Below, one piece after another: positions 1 through 9,824 of a stretch of 64,000 nucleotides of DNA. Source of the DNA: Oxalobacteraceae bacterium OTU3CAMAD1 (GTDB taxonomy: Bacteria > Pseudomonadota > Gammaproteobacteria > Burkholderiales > Burkholderiaceae_D); contig CP099650.1 in assembly GCA_024123915.1 (NCBI GenBank), positions 1,612,001 to 1,676,000 of the forward strand, read 5' to 3'. The notes under the pieces are model-generated. The model did not search any database. It had not been told where the DNA came from and was given only the letters and a program-made list of their open reading frames with translations. The stretch's first letter is position 1. Each line of letters starts with the position of its first letter. Made by a program: the position numbers and the translations under genes.

Positions 1-1760
1 CGGCCCTTGGCGTCCTCGTGCAGGCTGACGATGTTGTCGTCGGACAGGCTGGCCGTGTCGGCGTTGGCGTGGCGGAAGTGGGTGAACTTGCCGCTGGCCT
101 GGTCGAGCAGGTCGAGCCCGCCGCCATTCCATTCGGAGCCGGCCCACACGCGCCCGCTGCTGTCCTCCAGCACCGCCGAGGTGCCGTTGACGCTGCGGCT
201 GCTGATGTTCTGCGGATCGTTGTAATAGATCTTGCGGGCGTCGGTCTTCGGGTCGTAGCGGATCAGGCTGTTGCCGGTGGCCAGCCACAGCGCGCCGCCG
301 CTGGCCGGCGCGATGGCGTTGATGTAGTCGCTGGCCGTGTTGCCGAAGTGGATGGCCTGGAACGGGCTGTCGGGCGTGTCGAGGCGGTTCAAGCCGTTCG
401 AGGTGCCCAGCCACAGCGGCTTCTTGCCGTCCTTGTCGGCGCGCGTGTCCTGGAACATGCTGTAGACGATGGAGTGCGACAGCTTGCCCGGGGTCTTGTC
501 GTCGGCGTGGTAGCTCTTGACGACGGTGCTGGTGGCCGGATCGTACAAGCTCATGCCGACATTGCCGCCCATCCACAGGCGCCCGTCCGGCGCCCGCGCC
601 AGGCTCAGCAAGGCGTTGCTGGCCGGCGCCGAGCGGCGGTCGATGCGGAACGGCACGTGGCGCGTGAAGCCTTCGCTCGACAGGTTGGCCAGGGCGATGC
701 CGTCGGTGAACGAGGCGATCCACAGCATGCCGCCACGGTCCTGCATCACCGCGCGCAGGTTGTCGCCGGGCAGGCTGTACGGATCGTCGGCCGCGTGCAC
801 GAACTGGTCGAACTTGCCGTTGGCCTCGTTCCAGCGCAGCAGGCCGGCCGACAGGGTGGTGCACCAGAGGACACCCTTGTCGTCGACGTCGAAGTTGGTG
901 ATGCGGCTGTACGGCGAGTCGATCGCCTTGCGCGTGTTCCAGTCGCTCTTGCCGTCCCAGCGGATCACGCCCGACTCGGTGCCGATCCACAACGCGCCGG
1001 AGCGGTCGAACTGCAGCGCGCGCACGATGTTCACGCGCGCGTCGGGCACCGGCGCCGGATCGACCTGGTGGTGGCGGAACACCTTGCCGCCCGGCGCCAG
1101 GTAGTCCAGGCCGCCGGGCCAGGTGCCGATCCACACGCCGCCCTTGTCGTCCAGCGCCAGCGCGTTGAGGTCGTTGCTGGCCAGGCTGTCGGGATCGTTG
1201 TCGTCGTGCGCGTAGACGGTGAACTTGCCGGTGTTGGGGTTGAAGTGCTGCAAGCCGCCCCAGCTGCCGATCCACATGCCGTCCTTGCCGTCGGAAATGA
1301 TGTTCTTGACGATGCGGTGGTTCTTCGGCGCCTTGGGCGGGGCCACCACGGTGAAGTTGTTGCTCTCCGGATTGAAGCGGGCCAGCCCGGCCTGGGTGCC
1401 GGCCCAGATGCGGCCCTGCTTGTCCTCGTAGATGGCCGAGACGCGGTCGTGCGGCAGGCTGGTCGGGTCGTTGGGGATGTTGGTGTACTTGACGGCGTGG
1501 TAGCCGTTGTAGCGGTACAGGCCGTTGGTGTGGGTGCCGACCCACACGTAACCTTTGCGGTCCTGCATCATCGACAGCATCGACGGCTCGTCGCCGCCCA
1601 GCGGCCCCAGCTTCTTGAAACGCAGCGACGGCGCCGGCGCCGATTGGGCCTGCGCGGCCGGGGCGGCCAGCGAGACGGCCAGCAGCGCGGCCAGCAGCGC
1701 GGGGGAAATTGACAGCAATAGGCGATAGCCGCGGCGTAAGGCCGTTAATAGCACAAACAT
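1..1760 (-). CDS. Two-component-regulator propeller (Reg_prop) sensor protein, partial
   Basis: The gene starts at the ATG at 1760 and runs off the left edge, so about 586 residues of the N-terminal part are visible. A signal-type segment (residues about 1-39, ending AAPAAQAQS) is followed by about a dozen short repeats built around W-x-G-T, for example GYVWVGTHTNGLYRYNG, GRIWAGTQAGLARFNP and GVWIGTWPGGLDYL. These are Reg_prop blades, which in this family form one or two periplasmic beta-propellers. In known relatives the propeller is followed by a Y_Y_Y domain, a membrane segment and a histidine kinase, GGDEF or LuxR-type output; that part lies outside the window, so the output is unknown. 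No clear Shine-Dalgarno sequence precedes the ATG. The propeller call is secure; signalling is inferred from the family. Confidence 0.85.
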   Translation of the reverse strand, partial: MFVLLTALRRGYRLLLSISPALLAALLAVSLAAPAAQAQSAPAPSLRFKKLGPLGGDEPSMLSMMQDRKGYVWVGTHTNGLYRYNGYHAVKYTNIPNDPTSLPHDRVSAIYEDKQGRIWAGTQAGLARFNPESNNFTVVAPPKAPKNHRIVKNIISDGKDGMWIGSWGGLQHFNPNTGKFTVYAHDDNDPDSLASNDLNALALDDKGGVWIGTWPGGLDYLAPGGKVFRHHQVDPAPVPDARVNIVRALQFDRSGALWIGTESGVIRWDGKSDWNTRKAIDSPYSRITNFDVDDKGVLWCTTLSAGLLRWNEANGKFDQFVHAADDPYSLPGDNLRAVMQDRGGMLWIASFTDGIALANLSSEGFTRHVPFRIDRRSAPASNALLSLARAPDGRLWMGGNVGMSLYDPATSTVVKSYHADDKTPGKLSHSIVYSMFQDTRADKDGKKPLWLGTSNGLNRLDTPDSPFQAIHFGNTASDYINAIAPASGGALWLATGNSLIRYDPKTDARKIYYNDPQNISSRSVNGTSAVLEDSSGRVWAGSEWNGGGLDLLDQASGKFTHFRHANADTASLSDDNIVSLHEDAKG

Positions 1761-1843
1761 GGTGGAGTATCCGATGGCGTAACGAAGTGCACGTCAGCGA
1801 GCGGTGTTAGGCTCGACTAAGATAGATTCTGAATAGAAACCGT

Positions 1844-1849
1844 ATTATA
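1844..1849 (-). promoter_or_regulatory. -10 box for the propeller sensor gene
   Basis: A perfect TATAAT on the minus strand lies about 85 bases upstream of the start codon at 1760. No good -35 hexamer stands at 16-18 bp. It is one of two promoter candidates in the 342-base gap 1761-2102, where no gene was seen. Confidence 0.35.
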
Positions 1850-1892
1850 CATGCCAATGATGCAATGGTTTCGATATAAAAGCTGGCATTTT

Positions 1893-1921
1893 TAGCGTGT
1901 TTGCCGTATTTAGGGTATAGT
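1893..1921 (+). promoter_or_regulatory. Weak promoter candidate for the RNA helicase gene
   Basis: TATAGT at 1916-1921 is the best -10 candidate on the plus strand; the matching -35 position (TAGCGT, 17 bp upstream) is poor. If real, it gives a 5' leader of about 175 bases before the ATG at 2103. Long leaders are common for RhlE-type helicase genes. Confidence 0.25.
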
Positions 1922-2102
1922 TTACGGCGCTTATTGTCTCCTGCTCGTTGTATTTGCTGCCATAGCGCTGCCACCGCATCATCCTTTTCGCACTTCCCCG
2001 GTTCCGCCTCCGTCGTGGGGCGCGCCGCCGGGGCGGGCAGCGCAGAATTTGTCGTTAATTGAAGAAAGCTTGGCTGTCCGCCGCAGGACCGCCGCATACA
2101 CT

Positions 2103-3695
<1,593 letters not shown>

Positions 3696-3722
3696 ACGTC
3701 GCGCTGCACTAGCCGACATTGC

Positions 3723-3740
3723 GGGCCGCCTCGGCGGCCC
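3723..3740. terminator. GC hairpin between convergent genes
   Basis: A perfect 8-bp inverted repeat, GGGCCGCC-TC-GGCGGCCC, lies between the helicase stop and the acyltransferase stop. There is no T-tract, so a termination role is inferred from position only. Confidence 0.4.
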
Positions 3741-3757
3741 GTCGCGCATCGCGCCAA

Positions 3758-4918
3758 TTAGCGGTTCGCCACCTTCAATTCCACTCCCGGCTTCACACCA
3801 TCCTCCACCGCGCGCGGGCGCCGCTCCGGCACCAGCTTGAGCAGCCACTTGCGGCACCAGGTCGCCAACCCCTGTTCCAGATAATGGTGCGACAGCGCCG
3901 CCACCGACAGCGCCAGCGCGGTCGACAGGAAGATATACGACCACGTTTTCGCGAACGGCCCCATGCCGTGGGCGGTGAGCGCGTCGCGCAGCAGCACCTG
4001 CGTGAGCAGATGCGTCAGGTACAGCGAATACGAGATCGATCCCAGCCACATCAGCAGGCGCGGCACGCGGATATGGACGGTCTTGCTGGCCAGCGCCATG
4101 GCCAGCACCATCGCCGCCAGCGGCCAGCCGAAGCCGGCCGGGCCGTGCGTGTCCACCACGCGGCCATAGATCGCCCAGGCCGCCAGCGCCGTTCCCAGCC
4201 ACAGCACGTGCCAGGCGACATAGGCGCTGCGGATGCGCGCCCAGGGCTGCTGATACAGCCAGCCGATCGCCGCGCCCGCCAGGAACTCGAGCACGAAGGG
4301 GCTGGCGACGATGCTCATGTAGCCGAACTGGTAGCCCAGGTCGCGGCTGACGTTCATGTCCAGTCCGGTACGCCCCAGCGGCAGCAGGATCACCGTCAGC
4401 AGCACCCAGCTGGCCAGCACGAACCAGCGCAGGCGCCGGAACAGCAGGCTGACGGCGAACACCAGGTAGAAGTACATCTCGAATTCCAGGGTCCAGGCGA
4501 TCGGCAACGTCAGCGAGAAGTACGGCGGCGCGTGCGGATTGGCCGGCAGCATGCCCAGCGTGTGCCAGAACGTGACGCGGTTGACCGCCTGGTGGAAGTA
4601 GGCGACGCCGCTTTGGATCACGAACACGGACAGGAAGGTGATGACGGCGTACACCGGCCACACCCGCGCGAAGCGCTTGATCAGGAAGCGGGCGACCTCG
4701 GCCGGGCTGCCGTCGTTGCCGGCGGTGGCGTAGCACATGATGAAGCCGCTGATCAGGAAGAACAGGTCGACCCCCATGGCGCCGGGGAACAGGATCTGGT
4801 CCGCGAAGGGGTAGCCGGGGGTGTCGAGCAGCGCGTAACGGGCGTGGGTGAGGACGACCAGCAACGCGGCCACACCGCGCAGCAACTGGACCCAGTCCAG
4901 GTTTTTGGTGTGATTCAT
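3758..4918 (-). CDS. Acyltransferase 3 family membrane protein
   Basis: This is an integral inner-membrane acyltransferase of about 386 residues, the size of single-domain OafA/ExoZ-type enzymes that O-acetylate surface polysaccharides. The N-terminus reads LDWVQLLRGVAALLVVLTHARYA, carrying the R and H expected in the family's first helix, and is followed by GVDLFFLISGFIMCY, the usual second motif. About ten hydrophobic segments follow. The ATG at 4918 is chosen because the family motif begins about eight residues later; the open frame continues to 4999 only with a TTG start and unrelated sequence. The substrate cannot be read from the sequence. It lies beside other surface-glycan genes, which supports a polysaccharide acceptor. 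Confidence 0.85.
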   Translation of the reverse strand: MNHTKNLDWVQLLRGVAALLVVLTHARYALLDTPGYPFADQILFPGAMGVDLFFLISGFIMCYATAGNDGSPAEVARFLIKRFARVWPVYAVITFLSVFVIQSGVAYFHQAVNRVTFWHTLGMLPANPHAPPYFSLTLPIAWTLEFEMYFYLVFAVSLLFRRLRWFVLASWVLLTVILLPLGRTGLDMNVSRDLGYQFGYMSIVASPFVLEFLAGAAIGWLYQQPWARIRSAYVAWHVLWLGTALAAWAIYGRVVDTHGPAGFGWPLAAMVLAMALASKTVHIRVPRLLMWLGSISYSLYLTHLLTQVLLRDALTAHGMGPFAKTWSYIFLSTALALSVAALSHHYLEQGLATWCRKWLLKLVPERRPRAVEDGVKPGVELKVANR

Positions 4919-5026
4919 GCGATGGAGAGCTTTCCTCCGCGCGTTGTTTGGGCGCGGGTCCGCAATTTTAACCGGACTCGGCCCTCGAAGGCTCTCCAAT
5001 TCCCACCGGGACGCCCCTCCGGCCGC

Positions 5027-5884
5027 TCAGACCGGGCGCTTGCGGTAGGCGCACACCACGATATCGCTGGGGAAGGCGCGCAGCACCGGCAGCGCCAGCA
5101 TGACCGCCGCGTAGTTGGCGTACAGCGCGGCGGCGCTGGTTTTGCCGGCGCAGCGCAGGCGCGCCATCAAGCCGGTGGCGCGCACCGCCGGCAGTTCCTC
5201 GTTCAATTGCAGGGTGAAGCCGGCGCTCTCGGCCAGCTTGGTCAGATTACCTGGCCGGAAATAATGCACGTGCGGCGACGGCAAGCCCTTTTGCCACAGC
5301 CGCTCGAACGGCCCGCGCCAGCCGACCCGCGCGAACAATTTCGACAGGCGGTAGAACAGGCCGCTGCTGCTGGGCAGGTTGAGGATCAGGATGCCGTCCG
5401 GGTTGAGCCGGTCGTGGCAGGCGGCCAGCGCGGCGCGGATGTCGGGGATGTGCTCGATGACGTCGTTGAACACGATCACGTCGAAACGCTCGCCGGCGTG
5501 CAGCGCGTCGGGGAAGTAGCCGTTGCGCACCGGCAGGCCCTTGGCCTCTGTGCCGGCCGCGACCGTGGTGTCGGGCTCGAGGCCGAGCACCTGGAAGCGG
5601 CTGGCGGCCGCCTCGAGGAACCAGCCGTGGGCGCTGCCGACGTCGAGCAGGGTGGCGGCTGCCGGCGGCGCCAGTTTGGCCGCGTAGCCGACGATGGTCT
5701 GGAAATTTTCTTGTCGTATCGCCTTGAGGCCCGCTTCGCGGTCGGCCTCGTTGAGCTGGGTGTGGGCGGCGGCGTCGTTGATGGTCGGCTCCAGGGCCGC
5801 GCTTTCATAGCCGCAGGCCGGGCACGTCCGGTGCCAGTCGGTCAAGCCGGGGAGGGTGGGGGTGCCGCACACTACACATGCCAT
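5027..5884 (-). CDS. Class I SAM methyltransferase with N-terminal Cys cluster
   Basis: The 285-residue protein opens with CVVCG and CPACG pairs (residues about 3-24), a likely zinc-binding knuckle, followed by a Rossmann methyltransferase fold. Visible motifs are LLDVGSAHGWFL (SAM-binding motif I), FDVIVFNDVIEHIPD (motif with the EHI signature of Methyltransf_11/23) and PDGILILNLPSS. A zinc knuckle plus methyltransferase is common among sugar C-methyltransferases and SAM methyltransferases of polysaccharide loci. The substrate is unknown. The ATG at 5884 has an AGGAG five bases upstream. It is probably transcribed from its own promoter. Confidence 0.82.
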   Translation of the reverse strand: MACVVCGTPTLPGLTDWHRTCPACGYESAALEPTINDAAAHTQLNEADREAGLKAIRQENFQTIVGYAAKLAPPAAATLLDVGSAHGWFLEAAASRFQVLGLEPDTTVAAGTEAKGLPVRNGYFPDALHAGERFDVIVFNDVIEHIPDIRAALAACHDRLNPDGILILNLPSSSGLFYRLSKLFARVGWRGPFERLWQKGLPSPHVHYFRPGNLTKLAESAGFTLQLNEELPAVRATGLMARLRCAGKTSAAALYANYAAVMLALPVLRAFPSDIVVCAYRKRPV

Positions 5885-5919
5885 GACTGCTCCTGGTCTT
5901 TGCCACTATGAAGCGTTTA

Positions 5920-5948
5920 AATTTATGGCAAGATGAAGCGAAAGACAA
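5920..5948 (-). promoter_or_regulatory. Sigma-70 promoter candidate for the methyltransferase gene
   Basis: On the minus strand, TTGTCT (5948-5943) and TAAATT (5925-5920) are separated by exactly 17 bp. This is upstream of the start codon at 5884, giving a short leader with an AGGAG ribosome site. Confidence 0.4.
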
Positions 5949-6020
5949 GCTGTTTCTTTCAATTGTTGCACTAAAGCGTGCCGGACCGACAATAGCGCCG
6001 GCGCCCGGCGCCCCCTCGCG

Positions 6021-7544
6021 CTATTTTGGCGCCGCCGGCACGCATTTGACCGGACCGTTGACATAGCGCCAGCCGCGCGAGGCGTCGACCAGGGCGTTGT
6101 CCGCAGCCAGCGCGCTGCCCGGGCCGCACAAGGCGGCGGCCACGCCGGGATTGCTGATGTGATACAGCGCCTTGGTGACCACGCCCTTGTAGCGGTAGAG
6201 ATAGATCTCCGGCTCCTTGAAGTACTCGTCGACGTGGGTGGTGCGCTCGGCGAACAGTTCCGGGTCCGGATTGTAGAGGCCCGGCGCGTGCTCCATCACC
6301 CGCTTGGCCAGCGGACTGAACTCGACGTAGCGGAAGGCGCCCAGCGCCCGCGTCACGCCGGCCTGCAGGCCCAGCACCACCAGCACCGGCACCAGCCAAC
6401 GCCAGCCCCGGCGGCCGTGCATTTGCCACACCAGCGCGAACAGCAGCGGCATCGCCGCCCACACGGCGTAGCGCATGATGCCCTGGGCGCCGGAATTCCA
6501 GTTGATCACCGGCAGCGCCGGCAGCACCAGCGCCAGCGTCATGGCCGCGCACGCCCCCAGCAGGCGCCAGGCGGCGCCGCCGCCGTCGCGGCGGCCGGCC
6601 CAGCCCCACGCCAGCAGCAGCGCGGCGATGGCCGGGATGCCGATCAGCATGCCTTGGCTCAGGTCGAAGAACAGCGAGTGCAGCCGCGCCCAGGTGAACA
6701 GGTAGGAGCGGGTGAAAATCTTGCCGATGATGCTCGGCGTGCCGAACTGGATCTGGTTCCACAGCGGCGCCGACAGCGCCAGCAAGGTGCCGGCCGCCAT
6801 GCCGGCGGCGCCGCGCCAGCCCTGCACGGCGTCGGCCAGCCGCGCGCGCCATGGCTGGCCCGGCGTGTGGCGCAGCGCCAGCCGCAGCAGCGGCATGAAG
6901 CCGAAGGCCAGCACGATCGACGGATTCTGCATCGCCCCGATCGACGCCAGCAGGCCCGCGCGCAGCGGCGCGCCGGTGCAGAACAGGATCAGCGCGGACA
7001 GCAGCGCGGCCGCGCTCATCACTTCCGGGCTGCTCCAGCGCAGATACCACCACACGCCGGCGCCCAGGAACAGCCCCAGCGCGCAGACCGCCTTCAGATT
7101 GTCGCCAAGCAGACGGCGCAGGGCCAGGCCCAGCATCGCGATGCACGCCAGGTTGACCGCCAGATAACATTTGAACGGATCGATGCCGGCCAGCGGCAGC
7201 AGCTTGAACGGCACCGCCGCCAGCGCCGAATAGGCGAAGAAATGGATCGCGTAGACGCGCCCGCCAAGGCCCCGGGCGAACGGCATGTTCAGCTCGCCGC
7301 TCTGGCTGTTCATATCCCGCTCGAGGTTGGCGTACAGCGGCGCCAGCTCCGGCAGCCGCCGCCGGCCGTCCTCGATGTCGGACGGCCGGATGTCCGGCGT
7401 GCCGTGGTTGGCGATGGCCAGGGTGGTCAGGGTGTACTCGGCGACGTCGCCGTTGTGGATCGGTACCCAGGAGTGCAGCAGATAAGTGGCCAGCGCAAAC
7501 AGCGCCGCGGCGAAAAAGCCGCTGGAACGTAGAACACGAAGCAT
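6021..7544 (-). CDS. Polytopic membrane protein, GT-C-like, function unknown
   Basis: The 507-residue protein has roughly ten hydrophobic segments. After the first helix comes a loop reading HNGDVAEYTLTTLAIANHG; an acidic residue in the first periplasmic loop is the usual place for the catalytic Asp of GT-C glycosyltransferases (GT39/GT83 type). A soluble tail of about 80 residues follows the last helix. This arrangement suggests a lipid-linked-sugar glycosyltransferase, but I do not recognise a specific family and the function is inferred. It has its own strong promoter candidate and is divergent from the SGNH acyltransferase gene. Confidence 0.7.
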   Translation of the reverse strand: MLRVLRSSGFFAAALFALATYLLHSWVPIHNGDVAEYTLTTLAIANHGTPDIRPSDIEDGRRRLPELAPLYANLERDMNSQSGELNMPFARGLGGRVYAIHFFAYSALAAVPFKLLPLAGIDPFKCYLAVNLACIAMLGLALRRLLGDNLKAVCALGLFLGAGVWWYLRWSSPEVMSAAALLSALILFCTGAPLRAGLLASIGAMQNPSIVLAFGFMPLLRLALRHTPGQPWRARLADAVQGWRGAAGMAAGTLLALSAPLWNQIQFGTPSIIGKIFTRSYLFTWARLHSLFFDLSQGMLIGIPAIAALLLAWGWAGRRDGGGAAWRLLGACAAMTLALVLPALPVINWNSGAQGIMRYAVWAAMPLLFALVWQMHGRRGWRWLVPVLVVLGLQAGVTRALGAFRYVEFSPLAKRVMEHAPGLYNPDPELFAERTTHVDEYFKEPEIYLYRYKGVVTKALYHISNPGVAAALCGPGSALAADNALVDASRGWRYVNGPVKCVPAAPK

Positions 7545-7596
7545 GGTGACGGGGCCGGAAAAGCGTTGCTGGAGGGATCGAAAAGGTGGGCAATTG

Positions 7597-7625
7597 ATTA
7601 TATGGTAATTGCTTTTGGACTACAA
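7597..7625 (-). promoter_or_regulatory. Sigma-70 promoter for the 507-residue membrane protein
   Basis: On the minus strand TTGTAG (7625-7620) and a perfect TATAAT (7602-7597) are 17 bp apart, about 53 bases before the start codon at 7544. It is the best consensus promoter in the window that needs no activator. Confidence 0.55.
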
Positions 7626-7681
7626 TATCGATTCTCCGCATGTTTTGACGCCCCTCAACGGTGCGCACCCAGTTTTGATAT

Positions 7682-9724
7682 ATGAAATTAGAGAATCCCG
7701 CCTCGCTTGCTTCCCCCGTAACCCCGGCATTGCCGTCCCACCCCGCTTACCGACGTGATATCGACGGCCTGCGCGCCCTGGCCGTGTTGTCGGTGGTCTT
7801 ATATCACGCCTTCCCGAACTGGCTGCGCGGCGGTTTCGCCGGCGTCGACATTTTCTTCGTCATCTCCGGCTTCCTGATCGGCAGCATCCTCATCGCGGGC
7901 ATCGAACAGGGCACGTTCAGCTTTGCCGATTTCTACGCGCGCCGCATCCGCCGCATCTTCCCGGCGCTGATCCTGGTGATGGGCTCGTGCCTGGTGTTCG
8001 GCTGGTTCGCCTTGTTCCCCGACGAGTACAAGATGCTCGGCAAGCATGTGGTGGGCGGCGCCGGTTTCCTGTCCAACTTCTTCCTGTGGAAGGAGGTGGG
8101 CTATTTCGACACGGCCGCCGAGACCAAGCCGCTGTTGCATCTGTGGTCGCTGGGTATCGAGGAGCAGTTCTATATTTTCTGGCCGGTGCTGATGATCCTG
8201 GCGTGGCGCATGCGCGTAAGCCTGCTCAAGCTGGCCGTCGGGGTGCTGTTGCTGTCGCTGCTGATCAACGTCGCCGGCGTGCACAAGTTCGCCAGCGCGA
8301 CGTTCTATTCGCCGGCCAGCCGCGTGTGGGAAATGCTGATCGGCTCGGTGCTGGCGTATTTGTCGCTCAAGGGCGTGACCTTGTTCGCCGGCGTGCGCCG
8401 TGGCGTCGGCGCCGAGACCGTGATCGACCTGGACTCGCCGCGCGCGCGCAACGTCGTCTCCGCGCTGGGCATCGCGATGCTGGTGGCGACAGTCACCCTG
8501 CTGCGCGCCGACAAGCATTTCCCCGGCTGGTGGGCGCTGTTGCCGACCGTGGGCGCGATGCTGGTCATCGCCGCCGGCCCGCAGGCATGGGCCAACCGCG
8601 TGCTGCTGTCGAACCGGATCATGGTGTGGGTCGGCCTGATCAGCTATCCACTGTACCTGTGGCACTGGCCGCTGCTGTCGTTCGCCCGCATCATCGAATC
8701 GGGCACGCCGTCGCGCGGCATCCGCGCCGCCGCCGTGGTGGTGGCCATCGCGCTGGCGTGGCTGACCTACCGCTTGCTGGAAAGGCCGCTGCGCGGCACC
8801 CGCCACGGCCGCGCCAAGGTGATCGTGCTGTCGGTTGCGATGCTGGCGCTGGCCGGTACCGCCGGCTGGTTGTACAAGCGCGACGGCCTGCCGCATCGCG
8901 CCAGCGTGACCGACAACGCGCTGCAGCAAAAAGACCTGATCCTGGTCGAGGATGTCGCCAACGCCGCCGCCTGCAAAAAACGCTACGGCTTCGACAGCCT
9001 GTACGAGTACTGCCTGATGAACGATCCGAGCCGCGACCCGACCGTGGTGATGGTCGGCGACAGCCACGCCTACCACATCAGCGCCGGCTTGCTGAAGTAC
9101 TACCACAGCCAGGGCGAGAACCTGCTCTACATGGGCACCCGCATTCCCTACGTCGGCCTGCCGGTCGGCGACGATCCGTACCAGAAGGCCACGCCGCTGA
9201 TGATGAAACTGGCGCTGACCCTGCCGGGCATCAAGACCATGATCATCTCGACCGCGTCCAAGCTGGCCACCGGCGGCGTCCAGGACCCTCAAATGATCGC
9301 CGCGTTGCGAGACACGCTGCGCCAGGCGCTGGCCGACGGCCGCCAGGTCATCCTGGTGTACGACGTGCCGATGCTGGACTTCGAACCGCGCGCCTGCATC
9401 GGCCGCGCCGGCGTGCCCAATTCCAAAACCAGCACCGGTTGCTCGATGGACCGCAAGGTCTTCGACAAGGCCGTCGCGCAGCACAATATCGCGCTGCAGG
9501 CACTGCTCAAGGAATTCCCGCAGGTGCAGCTGTTCGACACGGCCGCGCCGCTGTGCGACGCCAACCGTTGCAACGCGATGAAGGGCAATATGATGATGTA
9601 CCGCGACACCCATCATCTGAGCTATCGCGGCGATCTGTATATGGGGGAGTTGTTCGCCAAACAGCAGGCGGCGCTGAAGGCCAGCCGCGTGACGCCGCCG
9701 GTGTTGCCGGCGCTGGCGCGCTAA
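7682..9724 (+). CDS. OafA-type acyltransferase with C-terminal SGNH domain
   Basis: This is a 680-residue two-domain O-acyltransferase. Residues about 20-370 form the acyltransferase-3 membrane domain (YRRDIDGLRALAVLSVVLYH, then GVDIFFVISGFLIG and the internal LLHLWSLGIEEQFYIFWP). Residues about 430-670 form a periplasmic SGNH domain with VMVGDSHAYH (nucleophile Ser block) and DTHHLSYRG (DxxH catalytic dyad). Such fusions move acyl groups across the membrane and onto O-antigen or other surface sugars. The length fits the family. No strong Shine-Dalgarno sequence precedes the ATG at 7682, but the YRRDIDGLRA block starts about 20 residues in, as expected. Confidence 0.92.
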   Translation: MKLENPASLASPVTPALPSHPAYRRDIDGLRALAVLSVVLYHAFPNWLRGGFAGVDIFFVISGFLIGSILIAGIEQGTFSFADFYARRIRRIFPALILVMGSCLVFGWFALFPDEYKMLGKHVVGGAGFLSNFFLWKEVGYFDTAAETKPLLHLWSLGIEEQFYIFWPVLMILAWRMRVSLLKLAVGVLLLSLLINVAGVHKFASATFYSPASRVWEMLIGSVLAYLSLKGVTLFAGVRRGVGAETVIDLDSPRARNVVSALGIAMLVATVTLLRADKHFPGWWALLPTVGAMLVIAAGPQAWANRVLLSNRIMVWVGLISYPLYLWHWPLLSFARIIESGTPSRGIRAAAVVVAIALAWLTYRLLERPLRGTRHGRAKVIVLSVAMLALAGTAGWLYKRDGLPHRASVTDNALQQKDLILVEDVANAAACKKRYGFDSLYEYCLMNDPSRDPTVVMVGDSHAYHISAGLLKYYHSQGENLLYMGTRIPYVGLPVGDDPYQKATPLMMKLALTLPGIKTMIISTASKLATGGVQDPQMIAALRDTLRQALADGRQVILVYDVPMLDFEPRACIGRAGVPNSKTSTGCSMDRKVFDKAVAQHNIALQALLKEFPQVQLFDTAAPLCDANRCNAMKGNMMMYRDTHHLSYRGDLYMGELFAKQQAALKASRVTPPVLPALAR

Positions 9725-9760
9725 CATTAAGTCAATGCGGCGCCTCGGCGCTTTCGCTTG

Positions 9761-9790
9761 AACACCGGCCGGACCCGGCCGGTGTTATTT
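9761..9790. terminator. Bidirectional terminator between convergent genes
   Basis: A perfect 10-bp inverted repeat, AACACCGGCC / GGCCGGTGTT, with a 6-base loop is followed by a short T-rich stretch. It separates the SGNH acyltransferase gene (plus) from the GT-C-like gene at 9825 (minus). Confidence 0.65.
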
Positions 9791-9824
9791 CAAACTACTA
9801 CACCGTCACAACCGCACCGCCGCT

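Noticed and set aside
18..1712. Long open frame on the plus strand across the propeller gene
   Set aside because: Antisense shadow in GC-rich DNA; Val/Ala/Arg-rich with no motif, while the minus strand encodes clear Reg_prop repeats.
3719..5911. 730-residue open frame on the plus strand
   Set aside because: It runs opposite to two genes with clear family motifs and has His/Arg/Gln-rich low-complexity content.
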